Assembly (NCBI GenBank): GCA_002794775.1
Contig: NBAY01000015.1
Coordinates: 434,001 to 498,000 of the forward strand
Length of the DNA: 64,000 nucleotides
DNA from: Porodaedalea pini
Lineage: Eukaryota; Basidiomycota; Agaricomycetes; Hymenochaetales; Hymenochaetaceae
Direction of reading: 5' to 3'
Part shown: in pieces, positions 13,100 to 26,384 of the stretch
How the letters are laid out: each line of letters starts with the position of its first letter
Position numbering within the stretch: the first letter of the stretch is position 1
Translations under genes and position numbers: made by a program
Notes under the pieces: generated by a model
Seen by the model: only the letters and a program-made list of their open reading frames with translations
What the model was told of the DNA's origin: nothing
The model's database searches: none

Positions 13100-13990
13100 G
13101 CTAACAGCCTGACTTTATTAGGTTGAACGTCAGATGATTCCAGGACTGTCATACGTCGCAAAGGCAGGAAGTCGAGGGATCTGAAAACGACTTGAAGAAG
13201 CAAGATGCAGATGTGATGGGGTGCAGCAGCTCGAGAAGCAGAGCGCAATAGTGCCGTCGTACCAGCTTCGAGAGATGTACGTGGCAGGTAGAACGTGACA
13301 GCCAAGTCCAGATCGTAGCTTGAAGATTCATCTTGGTGAGAGTCGTATATATTTCTAATTACCAACTGGCTGACGGTTGCTCATGTATAAGCCACGTCCC
13401 GCGCGGGTTAACACTGTGGTTCTCAGCTGCAAGAAATCGTTGAAGTGAGAATGTTGATACTTGATAGCCAAGACTCATATCCACATAAAGGGATCCATTG
13501 CACTCCGTCTGTCATCATCGGTACTAGCTCTTGATGATTAAGGCGGTCGGGCCCCGGATACCATCCTAGCAATTGAATCTCGCCACACAGATGGCTGGAA
13601 GTTTGAGGTAAAGGCTCGCTTGAGACGCGGAGTTGTTGAATCTTTGTATGTAATTCTGTTGCTTGATTCTGCCAGTGGAACTTTGATTCAACCCGATTGC
13701 GCAAGTTCCTGCGACGTCACGTTTCTCCGGACCCATTTCGTTCGTCGCTTTTCCTCCTTCCTTTTACCTCCATCATTGTCAGCGTCCAAGCCGTAGAATG
13801 AACATGAACAGTTGCGAACACCTCTTCCAGTTGGTGGTTTGAAGACCCATTTTCCAAACGAGACATGGCTCGTGCGCCTGCCGCCTGTGCACAGGGTTAT
13901 CGGTGCAAACACACTTGTGAGTGTATATCTCTTGTGCCGGACGTGATAAAGCTTCAACGGATCTTCTCAATGTCCTCACCGGGTCTCCTC
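13100..13990 (-). CDS. Possible gene fragment of unknown family
   Basis: A chain of minus-strand exons can be joined. One reads GGKRKEEKRRTKWVRRN. After a 41-bp GT-AG intron comes FHWQNQATELHTKIQQLRVS, then CGEIQLLGWYPGPDRLN. After another intron comes YDLDLAVTFYLPRTSLEAG, ending near 13,100. A basic patch followed by a short helix-prone segment is what often follows a zinc cluster. Upstream, CVCTDNPVHRRQ...EPCLVWKM could be a decayed second half of such a cluster, with Trp where a Cys is expected. No start codon or intact zinc cluster was found, so it may be a degenerate relative of its neighbours or unrelated. Boundaries are approximate. Confidence 0.3.
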
Positions 13991-14957
13991 ACCTCCATAA
14001 CGGATGCTGGCCGGGACATACGGCTTTTTCTCAGTGACCGATATTTTGTGGGCCTGCGCATCCATCGATTTCGCGCAGCTTGACGTTTTGAAGAAACAGC
14101 CGACCAGAGTTCTTGCTGGAACTTCTGGGGAGGCTATTCTGGGCACAAAACATTGGGCTTAGGGCTGGATCCTCCTGATGTGTAGACATTGCACATGTAC
14201 AGCGATGACTCTCGTCTAAGGCATAACATCTTCCTGTCGGATATGGCGCTCCACCCTCAATCACGACGTTGGCGGGTCTCCCTTCTTACCCAAATGTACC
14301 TTTTGACCATTCAGCGCCAATGCAACGTCAAAGAAGCCGCATCTGCATGTTGGTAATTCGATGGTTATCGCTGGTGGGTCGTAAAATAGCTTCTTGGCTC
14401 GGCATTTCACTACTAGAGCTATACTGCGTTATGTTTCTCAGTATTCATACGCTCAAGAGGTCTAGGCAACTCAAATCCGTCGGAATCTATTCGATGAGTC
14501 GAAGGACGGACGTTCTGTATATTTTAAAGGGACACGGTGTGTCGTCTTAACTGCTTAACTTGTGGTTCTGAGACTTGTTATTTACTATCACAGTGAGACT
14601 CAGACGACACAGACGACTAGTGCATTGCACGGGCGTCTATTTTCTTCGCGTGGTATCTTCTTTCGGCGAACGGGCGCTTACCTAGTTCACGCACGCGAGC
14701 CACATCACGATCAAGAGTCTCACCGTGACGGCGACAGCATCCTCGGCGACGTCGTGCTCCGATGCAGGCGAACCTGTACTCTCTGTTTCGCTGAACTGCC
14801 TGTAAGTGTCCCAACCCTTAAAAGACTATGCAAAAAGGAAATTGCCTGAATCGTTCAAGAACTGCAAGTGATTAAATGCGCTCTCGCCGACCAAGAACAT
14901 ATTTATGCGTGTCGCAATTCATCGCCATGAACCACTCTTCCCTGTGTTGAGGTCAAG
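13991..14957. other. Intergenic or unassigned sequence
   Basis: Arg-rich and Cys-containing short frames occur on the minus strand, for example FACIGARRRRGCC near 14,750. No exon chain could be supported. It probably holds the promoter of the plus-strand Zn2Cys6 gene at 14,958. Confidence 0.35.
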
Positions 14958-16481
14958 ATGGGAATCATTAGGCAAATCGCTCGCAGCACGCCTCCACCAC
15001 GTCGCAGAAGGAAAGCAGACCCGACTAAACCACGCTCAATATCTGCAAGGCTTAGAAACAGAAACCCGTGTGCTGCATGCAAACACAGCAGACAAAAGGC
15101 GAGTAACCCAGACTTGTTGTTTATATCTTCGTGAAGGCTTCACGCAAGAGCTCATTATCTTAATAGTGCTCGGGTGGACCGCCGCTCACTTGTTCGCAGT
15201 GCGCAGCAAAAGGGAACGCATGCGAACCAGGAAGACTCGAGCCTCAATTTGATGATCAGGCGCTCAGTATTCGCGTGAGCTTTGTCGTCCCGTCATAGTA
15301 GACTATTCTGAGCCGACACGTTCTCTTTGATACAGACCGAGGCCCGTTTTATATACGAAGACGGACGAAAGTGAGACACCCGAACTTAGAGATGATCGTA
15401 CGATTACTGATTGTGTTTGCCAGCAACTTCACGCGCATCCGTCAGAGAAGTAATACTCTCGAGACGAACGCGTCTTCTGTCATCAGCCCGATCAGTGAAG
15501 TGGACTGTGGCGAGGACAATGTACGTGCGTCTGTTCTTAGGCGCTGAGAAGTCTGAAGGCTGATCTGAAGGCTGTTCACCGAAGGTGCTTTCGTCGCCTA
15601 TTCTGCCTACAGGCTTACCATCGAGCTCCTTTATGCCAAGTGTTTGCGAGTCGCCTACTACCGAGGATGTATGTATTAGTTTTCTATCCATTACATCTCA
15701 CTTATGCGCGAGCGCTAGCTGGCTTCGAGATTCAGTTCTTTCACTGTCAACCAGTTTGCAGCTACTCAAAGCATGGGTGCTCATGGTTCAATCTCGGAAG
15801 AAAGCAATCAAGAGCTGTGTCAGCAGGTTTTAGTCACTACAGGACAGCTCGCGCAGAAAGCTGTGGTGAATTGGAACGCGGGGCTCTTTCGATATCGTTC
15901 TAACTTTGATTTTCAGGACAACTGCATCTCTCCGTTGGGCGTTGGTCTACTGCCTTCTAGTGCTGCCTCAGAAGTAGTGACTTCTGGACACTTGTTGCTC
16001 TCAATATCGAATGATTCAACTGGCTCGAGCATGAACGTTGCCGGATGCTCAACTGACCGGTTTTTTGAATCTGATGGATACGTGCGTACCTCACCATCTT
16101 CAGAGGGGCTTCAAGGAGCATTTCAGCCTACGTCGAGCGCTCTCCCTGCCGTTGAGGAGCCTGTTGCAGCCAGTATGGCAATTGTCGACACTGTAAGCTC
16201 TAACCTGAAACACCATATGCAAATATTCACTGACAAGAATGGCGAACAAGGGCTTGTTTGATGATCACTGCTTTTCCACATGGCTTAGTGTCGATCCTTT
16301 AGGAGATGACTTTGGCTTCGGCCTTGGTTTAGGTGTGATTTACAGACAGAAGTCAAAGTGGGACATACATCTAATCACGATCTCTCAAGGGCCATCAAAC
16401 TTGATCGAAGGCGTCCACCTGCTCCAGGATCATATGCATGATGATATCTTCGGAGGTTTTCAGTGTATGTTTTCGCTCTGA
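14958..16481 (+). CDS. Zn(II)2Cys6 transcription factor, member 2 (GC-AG intron)
   Basis: Exon 1 (14958-15098) starts MGIIRQIARSTPPPRRRR and ends RNRNPCAACKHSRQK. Exon 2 starts at 15167 with CSGGPPLTCSQCAAKGNAC, giving C-X2-C-X6-C-X7-C-X2-C-X6-C. The only phase-0 donor that joins them is GC (AAG|GCGAGT), with acceptor AATAG, so this is a GC-AG intron. Later exons include GLPSSSFMPSVCESPTTEDV and a Ser-rich segment around 15,720-16,200 (MGAHGSISEESNQELCQQV). The gene ends at 16,261, or at 16,481 if a last intron moves it into the acidic frame LSVDPLGDDFGFGLGLG. The N-terminus resembles member 1, suggesting paralogy. Middle exons are only partly resolved. Confidence 0.72.
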
Positions 16482-19400
16482 GGCGTGTCAAGCAAGATTT
16501 AATAACCTAAGATCGACAGTCTGTTAAGCATTGTACTTTGTTTCTAAACGAGCGTACTGAACAGACATTAGAATTTGTAAGTGGAAAGGGGGAAATAGTC
16601 AATTCAATATATCGCAAACGGGTATTTATAGATGATATGTTTTGTCGCGGCAGGGTCGATGTCCCTTTAAGCCTGAAATAAAAAGATACGACCCGCTTGT
16701 CCCTTAGTTACGGTACTTTGTGTGAGCCCCATTCTCAGACGCACACAGCATATCCAGCAACATCTTTTTACATCTGAAAAGATATGTCAAAGCCTTCATT
16801 AGACGCTACTATACATTTGTGTGATCTATGAAATCAAGCAGTCAAGGTCCTGCTACTCGAAAGTCAAGATATTTACATGCAGGGCCTTTTGGCAGTGCGC
16901 CTGACTTACCGACAAGCGAGCAAGTATGCGAAGAGAGAAAAGACATCCTGTACACGCCGCTATGAAGGCGGCTCTCATGTCTGCCGCCATTACACATTTA
17001 ATCAGACATACATCATACACGGAAACTAGTGATCTTATTGTCTGACCGAGGAGAATTTCTGGACTTGTAAATTGTTACAATTGACAACTCTTCATATCAT
17101 TCATACATTGGAAGTTCGATTTCATTCAAGAGACAGTTCTGTAGCTTGCCTTCTCCCACCCGGCCTCAAGCAATTATTTCTTAACGTACAGAATATGTCC
17201 ACCACATATCGCACGTCATCATTGTGGAACCGCCTGCTAGAGATAATGAGTTAACTATTCTTGATAAGTAATGTGAGAGAGTATTCATACTTACAGTCAC
17301 GAATCGAGAAACAAGCTCACGCCGCAAACAACTTTATTTCCGCTGTGACTTTGGAGCTTCAGTCTATGTAAAATTTACTGTCAGGCGCAATCTGTGGTAG
17401 AACGAAGGCAAGATCGCTAACCACACACTGTTTCCCCTTCGAGAAACAACTTGCACATTTCTGATCCACGTTTTCACGAATACACTGCATGAGAAGGTCA
17501 GATATCAAAGAGCCTTATGTGCACAATAAGTGTTGTCGCACCCCACAGCGTGCCTTTTGGCACTCCGTGCATGCTGCCTTCCGAGTAGGGCGACCTTGAG
17601 TATCACGGAGAGTCTCGATGGTTTGAGGAGGTAGCCATTCCATCTCTATTTCTGAATGTACTTGATGGCGAAGTATGGGCGTAAGGACGGTTAAGACGTG
17701 TGCTCAAGTGCAAAGCGAAGTATGGGTGAAGTTATTCAGTCCGTACCCTCGAGAAATCGTTATAAAGGAACATTATGATCAGGCGAAACCCATAGGCAAC
17801 AGCGAAAGCCTTTTTCCCTTTCAAAGACGAACAGGCGAAAACCCTTGTCCTCGCCTGAATGGATCTGCAACAGGCAATGGACGCTTGTCATGATTCCTCG
17901 CGTTGGGCAAAAACTTCTAGTCACGGACGGATCATGGATCAAAGGGGGACGGAGAAACACCAGCATCACCGGTAGAAAGGCTCGCGTCGCCTTGATGGCA
18001 AGCTGAACTTCAACCTCGCAACATAGAGCGATTGGATGATTGCCTTGTTAAGCAGTAGCCTTGGAACTGGACTGGTGTAATGTGCCAGATATAGATACGG
18101 TGTGGAATCGAAACCGGCATGCAGAGAACGGGACAGCCGACTCGCCGCTTAGTACAATACACGCTGAAGTGTCCGACACTCACTGTCTATTTGCTGCCCG
18201 ACCGCTGAGGCGACTTCCTAAATTAGTCACAGATCAGACAGGGTTGCGCACGGAATGCAATGAAGAGCAGATCGACTTGCCTCGATGGTCTCGGTATCTA
18301 GACTTCGTGATAAATGTTATGCGGACTTGGTCTCCCATGGCATTGCGTTTTCGCGCGGCTCGTCTTCAAGGGGTATTGTAGGTTAAAGAACGGTTTCGGT
18401 TGCACGATGTCCTGCAATAGAAGCATAGTCATGACATGTAATCAGAGGTTCCGACTAGCAGTGAGTCTGTCAATAGCAAGATCCAGTGCTCCTATACTAA
18501 CGAGAAAGTCAGTCGATACTGTTCTGTAGAAGAATGAATCATTTTTAATGAAGGGACCTTTCTTACTAAGGTCCAGAACATACGATAGACTTAGGAAGAA
18601 GAAAATAGGCGACTTGTCCCAGACTAAGAAGGTTAGAGTTTATCGCCGTGTCTCTTCATCTAGGTTAAAGAATTCAATTATGAAATTAATCATGCATAAT
18701 TTTCGAAGGTGTGTAGCGAACAGCAAGAAGTAGGCACGGATTATTCTGTTCATGATTGGTGATTCAACTGCAAGATCAGCTCGAATGAAGGAAGGAAAGA
18801 CTTACTCATGACCTCGCTAATCATATCATAGAAACATAATTCATGATAGATCCTTCGGAGCATGCGATAAGTAGGATTTTCATTAACTGATCGGCACGTC
18901 TCCTCACTTAGGTCTGAAGCCATCACGTCAATAGTATCTCGTTAAGCGTAAGCTTACAGACACCTGTTTATCGGACGAAGGTCTTTGATCAATAGCGCAA
19001 CTATAACATGGGCTTTAAACTGGTCTTCTGCAGATCCATCGCATCTTCCGGACGTAGGATGACTCAGTTGCGACATTAAAGAATGGGATAACGCCAAGGA
19101 TCTATGTTTGGGGCGAACTAAGCATCGTTTCCCAGTAAGTAGATAGAACGCATCATAAATGGCGACTTACTGACGTGCTTGATACTGTCAAGAAAGCAGC
19201 GGTTGAGAGGAATCAAGACGAGTTTTCTTGATGCCTCGGGTTTCCCAATAGCGGGGATGACTCGAAGCTGGCGAGTTTTATGGAAAGTTGTAGAACCTTA
19301 CTACAGAGCATCTTTGACATCAAGTCGGTGCAGATGCCAATCACACATCACGATCCATCTTATGGTGACTAAGACTCACCAGTTGGACCCAAAACTGGAT

Positions 19401-20675
19401 CGAAATCGCCATATATCCAGACTTACGCAACGAATCGCTGGACATTCGCTTCATGGATTGGAAATTCGATAGCCAACAGCTGCATCCTTTCAGGAGCGGC
19501 CCCGACATGGGATGAGTCCCATCTGTGGTGAAAGATCATGGATAGAATGAACCCGAATACGGCAAGACCTAAGTGAGGTCATGCGTGAGTCCAGCACAAC
19601 TGGCAAGTTTAGATATGAGGAATAATGCATAGCCCTTGGTGTCCGGGCCTGAGTCTGCTCAGCTGATGCTTGAACAACAGCCTCAGGATGCTCGCATGAA
19701 GACATCAAGATCGTGAGAAATCTAGCCACATTCGGTGGATAACCGATTGAGGGATGCAGCGCCGCTGGCGCGTCCTTTCTCTCTCCGACAACCATGCTTG
19801 GCGGCATCGAAGTATCTTCGCCGTGCTTTCTCGCCGGCGCAGTTCATCAACGTTTTCGGCGGACTAGGCGTATCAACATCGCCCTTCACAGGTTTGGGCG
19901 AACCTTTATAATTTTGTCTCCTTGCTGATGAAGTAGTACTTTGCAGGTGCGTTATACATGTCAGCACATCTCGCCGTCGGGTTAAAATGCGAGATGAAGT
20001 CTCTCAATGACGTTAAGAATTCTAGATACCCAAGCAAGGATGTGCTCGTTCTTGCGCCATGGCCTGATAAAACAAACTTAATACTTTTCTGAGTTTGTTT
20101 TTATATAGCTCTGTCTCGATCGATAATAGACTTCGTATTCACAGGTGTGCGGGGAATGCGATCAGACGTGCTCTCTTACTTACGATGAGCGCAAAATCTA
20201 TTCTTTACTTCCCGGCGATTGACATACATGGTACACACAACCGTTGAGGCTGTCCCCAATTCGGGCATCAATCCAAGAACGTGTCGGCTCTCACTGCTTG
20301 GTTTGGGATATCGCCTATACTGTTCCTCAAAACATTGAACGAGGCTATGAAATTCCACTTCTTATGTCTACGATGTGGCCCTTTCATTCAAATGCTCGCC
20401 GACACGCCTTCGCCGTCCGCGAACTTCTTCGGCGAAAGATTAGCCAGTTATAACATGGGAACCGCCCTCTTCCTCAAGTAGGCCGCCTTTAAAACCTCTT
20501 CAGAGCAGTCGCCATCCTCATCCTCAGCTCGCCTTACCCCTCTGCGACTATCACTTCGGCCGCTACACAGCTATCCTCCTCTATCACGCCTCTCCAGCTG
20601 GGACGCCATCCTGTGCAATTGAGCTGATCTAGTTTTACTCGAGCGCACTGCAACTATACTCCGCCACTCCAAACA
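16482..20675. other. Long gene-poor interval
   Basis: About 4.2 kb in which I find no convincing gene. The longest frames (18061-18381 plus; 19490-19807 minus) lack domains or a connected exon chain. It contains the short direct repeat GCGAAGTATGGG at 17,669 and 17,717. It could hold decayed genes or untranslated RNA. Confidence 0.35.
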
Positions 20676-22179
20676 TGTCATCGAGAAGGGGCTCCCGGGT
20701 ACGTTCCTGGAGTCTCATGCTTACCACCGTATCCCTCCATATGCCATATTGACGGGCGCCTAAGTTGGCGCTTCGTTGATCGGCGCGCTTCGCCATCTGC
20801 AATTATTCGTGCTATCTTCACAACGATGCTTATCATTTCTCTTCGATTAGGCTTCTACCTCTAGGAAGGATAACAACGCCCCGAAAGAGCTGCAATTTTG
20901 TCGCGAATTCGGCGAAACCGTGCGTTCATTATCCACGATCTATAATATGTCTGAACTCTTATCTTTTTTCCATAAAGTACCGACCGTTCACAGACCCAAA
21001 ACGCATAGAGACCAATGACGCGAAGAAAGCTAGCGCTGGCGACTCGCGAGCGCGTGTCAAAGGTGTTCCCGACGGCTATCTTGGTGTCATGAACTACGCT
21101 GAGGTTCGTTCTGTTTGTCGCATTTGTATATGACGATCCTGACAGCTACTAGCTTTCTCCTTCTGCAAAGGAGACTCTTAGAAGCCCCCAGGATCAACGA
21201 GCATGTGTATCTCTATCACAAGATGACGTACGCCCCATTGCGTCTGGGCATCAGCATGAAGCTCTTGCTCTTGATGCGACAGCTACATGCGATTTTGCCC
21301 AATACAGCGCTGTTAGCTCATCAGAGTTGGTATATTCTCCCATGGACGGTATGGATTTCTTGTCCTCCATTCCACAGCTACACCTGGAAATTCCGGCGTC
21401 GTCTACCTGTCCAAACGAATACTATTCTCCCCCCGGCTTATTCCTCCCGGACTCATCCTTTTATTCAGCATGCGACGATACATCCATGAGCGCCTATCAG
21501 CAATCACCCGTTCAACTTGTTCTTCCGAACACTTCGCACAGACAGTTAGGTACACAGTACAACGAGCAAGCAAATGATGCTCTTCACTTCCCTGATTCTG
21601 GTAACGGATTGCCCGTCAGTTCAGACCTTACATGGCACGAAGCCACATCGTTCTACTCTTCGGATTCTAACTCGTCTTTCGAGTCTCCTGGATCCACTTG
21701 TACTTCGGACTCCTTTGAGTCTATTGGAACCTCCGGCATGCCGATGTCCACGGTCACAGAAGCTCATCACGAGCAATACGCGTTGAGCTATCTTGATGCG
21801 CATCCTGCATCACATCATCTCCTAGACACTTACGCCGAAGGATCACCTCCATCAGACTTCGATCGTCAGTTTCTGTCTGGACCGGAGACAACCGCTCAAG
21901 CGTTCTCCATTTCAGCCACCTCGACCGATCCCGAATGTGTCGCCGAAACTCTCGAGATGTAATTTTCTCTTTATATTTTGACTCTTAATCAATACTTACT
22001 GAATGCTGCCTCCATGTCACAGTGCTCAAAACATGAACCTCGAAGCCATGGACCTGTCTTGCCTCGGCATAGATCATGATGTCGTTGTGCAAAACATGAA
22101 TAACTGTTTCACTGAGCGTGCAGACCCCAACGTATTTTTCGCACCATGTGTCGAGTACAGCTCAACGTCTGAGGCGTAA
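20676..22179 (+). CDS. Ser-rich hypothetical protein, 5' end unresolved
   Basis: Three exons join cleanly in phase. The first, 20978-21103, starts with YRPFTDPKRIETNDAKKA and ends PDGYLGVMNYAE. The second, 21171-21958, continues ETLRSPQDQRACVSLS, DVRPIASGHQHEAL and a long Ser/Thr/Pro-rich region with MDGMDFLSSIPQLHLEIP. The third, 22023-22179, reads AQNMNLEAMDLSCLGIDHDV and ends SSTSEA with TAA. An upstream ATG at 20676 (MSSRRGSR, followed by a GT donor) is a possible start but its link is unproven. The K-YRP motif followed by basic residues recalls sequence after HMG boxes in fungal regulators, yet no HMG box was found, so I do not assign a family. The low-complexity acidic style matches the zinc-cluster proteins around it. 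Confidence 0.55.
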
Positions 22180-22812
22180 CAACGTGTCGCTCTCCATTCC
22201 CAAGCAGTTAGTAAAGGGCGGAGTGTTGATCGGCGACAAATTTGTGTTTATGTAGCTTGCTCGTGTTCGCGTCTCTTCACACAGGACACTATTCTTCTTT
22301 TAATTTTTTTTTCATGCTATCACTTCGGATCTGACCTTGTCTTACACAATCTTCCATTCAGAATGAGAAAGTAGAATGGTTCGCATGGAAATCTTGATTT
22401 TGCAGCTGCCGGGAACTGGGGCTGAGCTTCGACAGGAACAGGAAGCGGGAACCTTAAACTTCAAACTCAGAAAGCTCCGACAAAATCGGAGTTTCTCAAG
22501 CGCGCGTCTTAGACGCGTCGTGCTGCATTAGCCACCTCTGCTCCGCACAGAACTTGACCATTTCTACAGCCAAAAAGTACAAGGCACGCATACACACCCT
22601 AGTACTCAATCAAGAATAAGTCACCTTCTTGTGGATGGATATAAGTTAGTTTTAGAATCCATTAACTTACGGAGAAGACTCTCTGTAACTTTATAATTCT
22701 GCGAAAGGGACGGGGAAGCCACCCCAGACAAGATCGTATAAGTACAAATATACTCTTTGGATTCATCAACTTAAACCTATAAAGTGCGGAGAACAAGATT
22801 GGTAAGGGGTCA
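22180..22812. other. Convergent intergenic region
   Basis: Lies between two converging gene ends. The motif ACGCGT occurs near 22,512. No gene was found. Confidence 0.45.
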
Positions 22813-23771
22813 TCAAAACCTATCCGAGCTCAACTGCAACCCTCCGGTCATAGGACGATAACAATGAGTCTGGTCTGCAGAAGTATCGTACGACGACAGG
22901 TTATCCCGTTGCATCCCATTTCCTGATGTAGTGAAGCGCGAACCATCATGAGATGGACTGAGAAACAGAGAACGACTGCGTGAGACGTGCGCGGTGTTGG
23001 CCAATGAAGCTTGTCTAAGTTGGCAGAATCAGTAATGCCACGAACTGCGCAGTTGACCCTCATACATGCTATCACGCGGTCCTGGAGAAGGATGATCTGA
23101 AGCTACCAGTTGCGTGGAATGGTAGAAGTATTGGCGACTTGAATAGTTCGAGGCATCATCCGGGTTCCATCTCATCAGTGGTGATGCGCGTCCTTCGCCT
23201 GAATCCTCCCCAGGAAGTTCGCGGAGCTCATACTGATTCACTCCAGAACATTTATTCTGCGCGGCTCTGTCAGCAGAAGCCAACGGAGCATCTGTCTTTA
23301 GCGATAGTCAAACTCCACCTTACGACATAAACTTTCGAAGACAGCTTACAAAGATTCCATTCGGGTGAAGTACGCTTTGCGCGAATCCCGGGACAAATGA
23401 AAGATGCAAGGCATGTTCATCAAGGGGAGTCTTCGAACGCCCTTGATAGCGTACGTCTTGGAAAGCGGCTGGACGCGACGTATAGCTAGTTCTCAGCGTC
23501 ACGATCTCCTGTCTCGCTCTTTTGTCTAGACTCCGTTGAGTTGGAGCAGGCCCACCACATTCTCGTCCCTTCAGGGTGCAGCGGCTGCATATTCCTCCGT
23601 GCTCATCGAATGAGCACTACCGAAGTAAACAATCTTCAAATTAAAAGCCGAAAAACACTCGCGCTCAGAAAGGACACTTACTTTCAACTTCTCTTCACGA
23701 CAGTTATGGCACGACACCTTTCTGCGCTTACTCGCGCCGACGTGCTTTCTGTCGCGTTTCGACTGTTTCAT
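22813..23771 (-). CDS. Zn(II)2Cys6 transcription factor, member 3
   Basis: Exon 1 (23682-23771) encodes MKQSKRDRKHVGASKRRK followed by VSCHNCREEKLK. A 65-bp GTAAGT-GGTAG intron follows. Exon 2 starts CSFDEHGGICSRCTLKGREC. The cluster is C-X2-C-X6-C-X8-C-X2-C-X6-C. Next come QRSLDKRARQEIVTLR, where a linker usually follows the cluster, and TSYTSRPAAFQDVRYQ. Downstream exons give ELRELPGEDSGEGRASPLMR and end GGLQLSSDRF at 22,813, or in another frame a little upstream. The protein is small, roughly 250 aa. It has no fungal-TF middle domain, and the last exon junction is uncertain. Confidence 0.75.
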
Positions 23772-24425
23772 GGCCGCGCGACCTAGGAATACGATTTAGG
23801 AATGGAGTTTTTCCTTTGACTGCCCAGTTTACGGAGGGAATTCGTCGAGAGTCATTAGACAGTACGGGAGCTTATCTTATTTGTAGTAGAAGATGAGCGA
23901 AGACCATGGATCCGCAGATGGATAGGAAAGGAGCCTCTGACAACTAAATCCCGTGGACGGAAGGGGCTAGTAGTCGGCTGCCACGATCAGAACTGAAATG
24001 CCACCTTATAAGTCATCCTCTGTACATCTCTCTCGCCGAGTTGCCCGCCGTGGTTAGAGGTGTTCAAGGGAAAGTGTTCTATACGCCAGGGTACATGTGT
24101 GCTTCATGAGAAGCACCTACATAGACTAGTGCAAAGTCGAGCGCAGAAAAACTATCGATGTATTGCGAACTGAAATGCTTTGAATATTTACAAACCCAAT
24201 TAGGTCTGTAAGCACATTCATCGACAGTACAAATCTCGTCCTAGGCTCTGCGACTATATACAGGTTAGAACCAGCATAAGGACTACACTTCTAGAGTATA
24301 CATTACTGAAAGAGATGTTAGATCGATGAATGACACGAGCGTATAGTTATATGAAAAGTCGGGTTAAAATGTTGAAAAATATAGAGGTGGGAGTTTTAGG
24401 CAAATTTACTATAGCTGAGCACTCC
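23772..24425. other. Intergenic, nothing recognised
   Basis: Probably includes the promoter of the minus-strand zinc-cluster gene. No other coding or RNA signal was recognised. Confidence 0.45.
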
Positions 24426-25457
24426 TTACCCCATTGGAGCGACGTACAATAGAATGATAAAGATAAAGATGGAAATGAGAGCTGCTGCGGAGCCGAGTGC
24501 AAGGGGCATGGACACCAACATGCTCCCTAATAGAAGAAAGATAGAAATGTGCCCCAGTACGAGTGGTACGAATGGTCTCATAGGTCGATTCTCGGTCTTT
24601 ATCAAAATAATGAGAAGTTTTGAACAGCGGCCATAAGGACAAACACACCTCGCATGACCGCAACGCGACTTGTCTGTCATTTGAGAGACGTCCATACTCG
24701 ATATCTCCCGCTACTTTCGGATTCATTGAATCCTCCTTGCGTGCAGCTCGCAAACCCAGGAAGGACACCACGAGAGCCAAAAAGAGCATAATCGAGGCGG
24801 CATCAGTACTACCGGCCTTCATAGTTGAACCATCCTGAGTTATCGAGAACAAGGCCGGACCAGCTACGGCAATTACAGTCTAGACAAGAATGAGTTCTGA
24901 GTCGGAAGAATATTTAAACGCCACACACCAAGTATATTGCATACAAACCTGATTCGTCGATAATACGTAAACAGTAACATCGAGATGGGAGCCTAGGAGA
25001 GCTTGCTTAACAGGTACATGCGTTAGTTGAGCATAGGATGTTTCATGATGTAGACGTACGATGCTACTCCGCACATGCAGACTGGGACTCTGCAGCAGTA
25101 CAATATGTCAATGGCGGATTCGTGCGGTGGACTGAAAAAAGCTTCACCAAGATGATGTAAGGGATAGAGCGGGACATCGCCTCCGAGATCGGCACTCTTG
25201 GATGCATTTCGGAGCGCTGGCAGAGGTAATGTCGGCATGACAATGTTCGCACTTATTCCCATCCTGCAGTTGAAAATTACGGGGCTGAAGTCTAGGTTGT
25301 GCAAGAGCACAAACGTATCGGAGCATTTTATACTGTCAAGCCCACTCGAGAACTGCAATAGCCTCGTGAGTGCCTCTTTGGATGAAGTAAAGTATAGAAC
25401 ACGCCGGCTGAAGGAAGCACTGTGAACCTCACAACCAGATTGTCGGCTCCACCTCAT
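24426..25457 (-). CDS. Putative multi-pass membrane protein, unknown family
   Basis: Minus-strand exons starting at an ATG at 25,457 include FTSSKEALTRLLQFSSGLDS, ADLGGDVPLYPLHHLGEAFF and a hydrophobic ILYCCRVPVCMCGVASYVYI. Further on are AASIMLFLALVVSFLGLRAA and, after a likely intron starting GTGTGT, the strongly hydrophobic tail VLGHISIFLLLGSMLVSMPL continuing to IFIIILLYVAPMG-like sequence and a stop at 24,426. Three to five membrane spans are visible. Exon joins are partly guessed, and I do not recognise the family. It could be one of the many lineage-specific basidiomycete membrane proteins. Confidence 0.4.
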
Positions 25458-26384
25458 ACGGAAAGAAACCGGATCAGGTATTTGTATTAATCAGGCGCAT
25501 GCCGAAACCGCTCAACTCCGGATTTGTCGGCAAAGAGGAGACGCAGAGGTAATAGTGACTTGGACAGAGAAGAGCATGAGTTGAGTTACAAAGAACGCGC
25601 TCGTCGAGTACCGCGGGTCAGTGTCATGTCATCAAGACACTTGGGTCTCTCCTTCGTCATCTGATCGCGAATAAAGCACCAGCGCAGAGAAGTCACTCGA
25701 TATAAAACATGTCCTGCGAGTCAAGACAAGCGAATACTTACATTTTACAGCCCTAAGCGAGAACCCCCGTGCCAATAAGCCAGTCCGAAGCAAAGTCCAG
25801 CAATGCCTTGATATTCAAGTTGCTGCCAAAGACGAGCAAAGCAAGAAGTTTCAGAGATCTGTTCAGATGAACACAGGCAGCCTATTTTATGTCTTGAACG
25901 CACTTGGCATAGAGGGCATAGAAGAGAAAGTATGAGTTTGGCGCACTGACGACTGGATGTTACATTGTTAACCACCGATTACTAAGATTACAAATAAGGC
26001 TAAATGATCTTCAATTACTTAATTGTACACACAATGCAGGTGAATCTTCGAAAGAAATAAAACGTTGCGAGCGACAACCACTTTCATAAGCATATTAGAC
26101 TACGGACAATCCCTTCCTCGCAAACAAACTGCAAAGTTTGAGAATTGACTTGATATTATAAAATTTCGGCTCTCAGAACAACTAGGAGACGAAAAAGTTG
26201 AGACGACGCCGTTCCCTTCATCGTAAACATCACTTCATCCAGTAGATGCCATCGGGTCATAGCTCCATGAGCCGCGCTTCAGTTGTCTCAGAGAGTGGAC
26301 CAGCTCTGAGACGCGACCGCTTCTATCACCGGTGGCGCGCACAAAAGCGAGACAAGCACTGGATGCGCTCGTTAGCACTCGGAA
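25458..26384. other. Intergenic, nothing recognised
   Basis: AT-rich in parts (about 25,980-26,170). Short frames only. Confidence 0.45.

Noticed and set aside
20978..21103. HMG-box assignment for the gene ending at 22,179
   Set aside because: Only the YRP-basic flank resembles sequence after an HMG box; no box could be found in any frame upstream.
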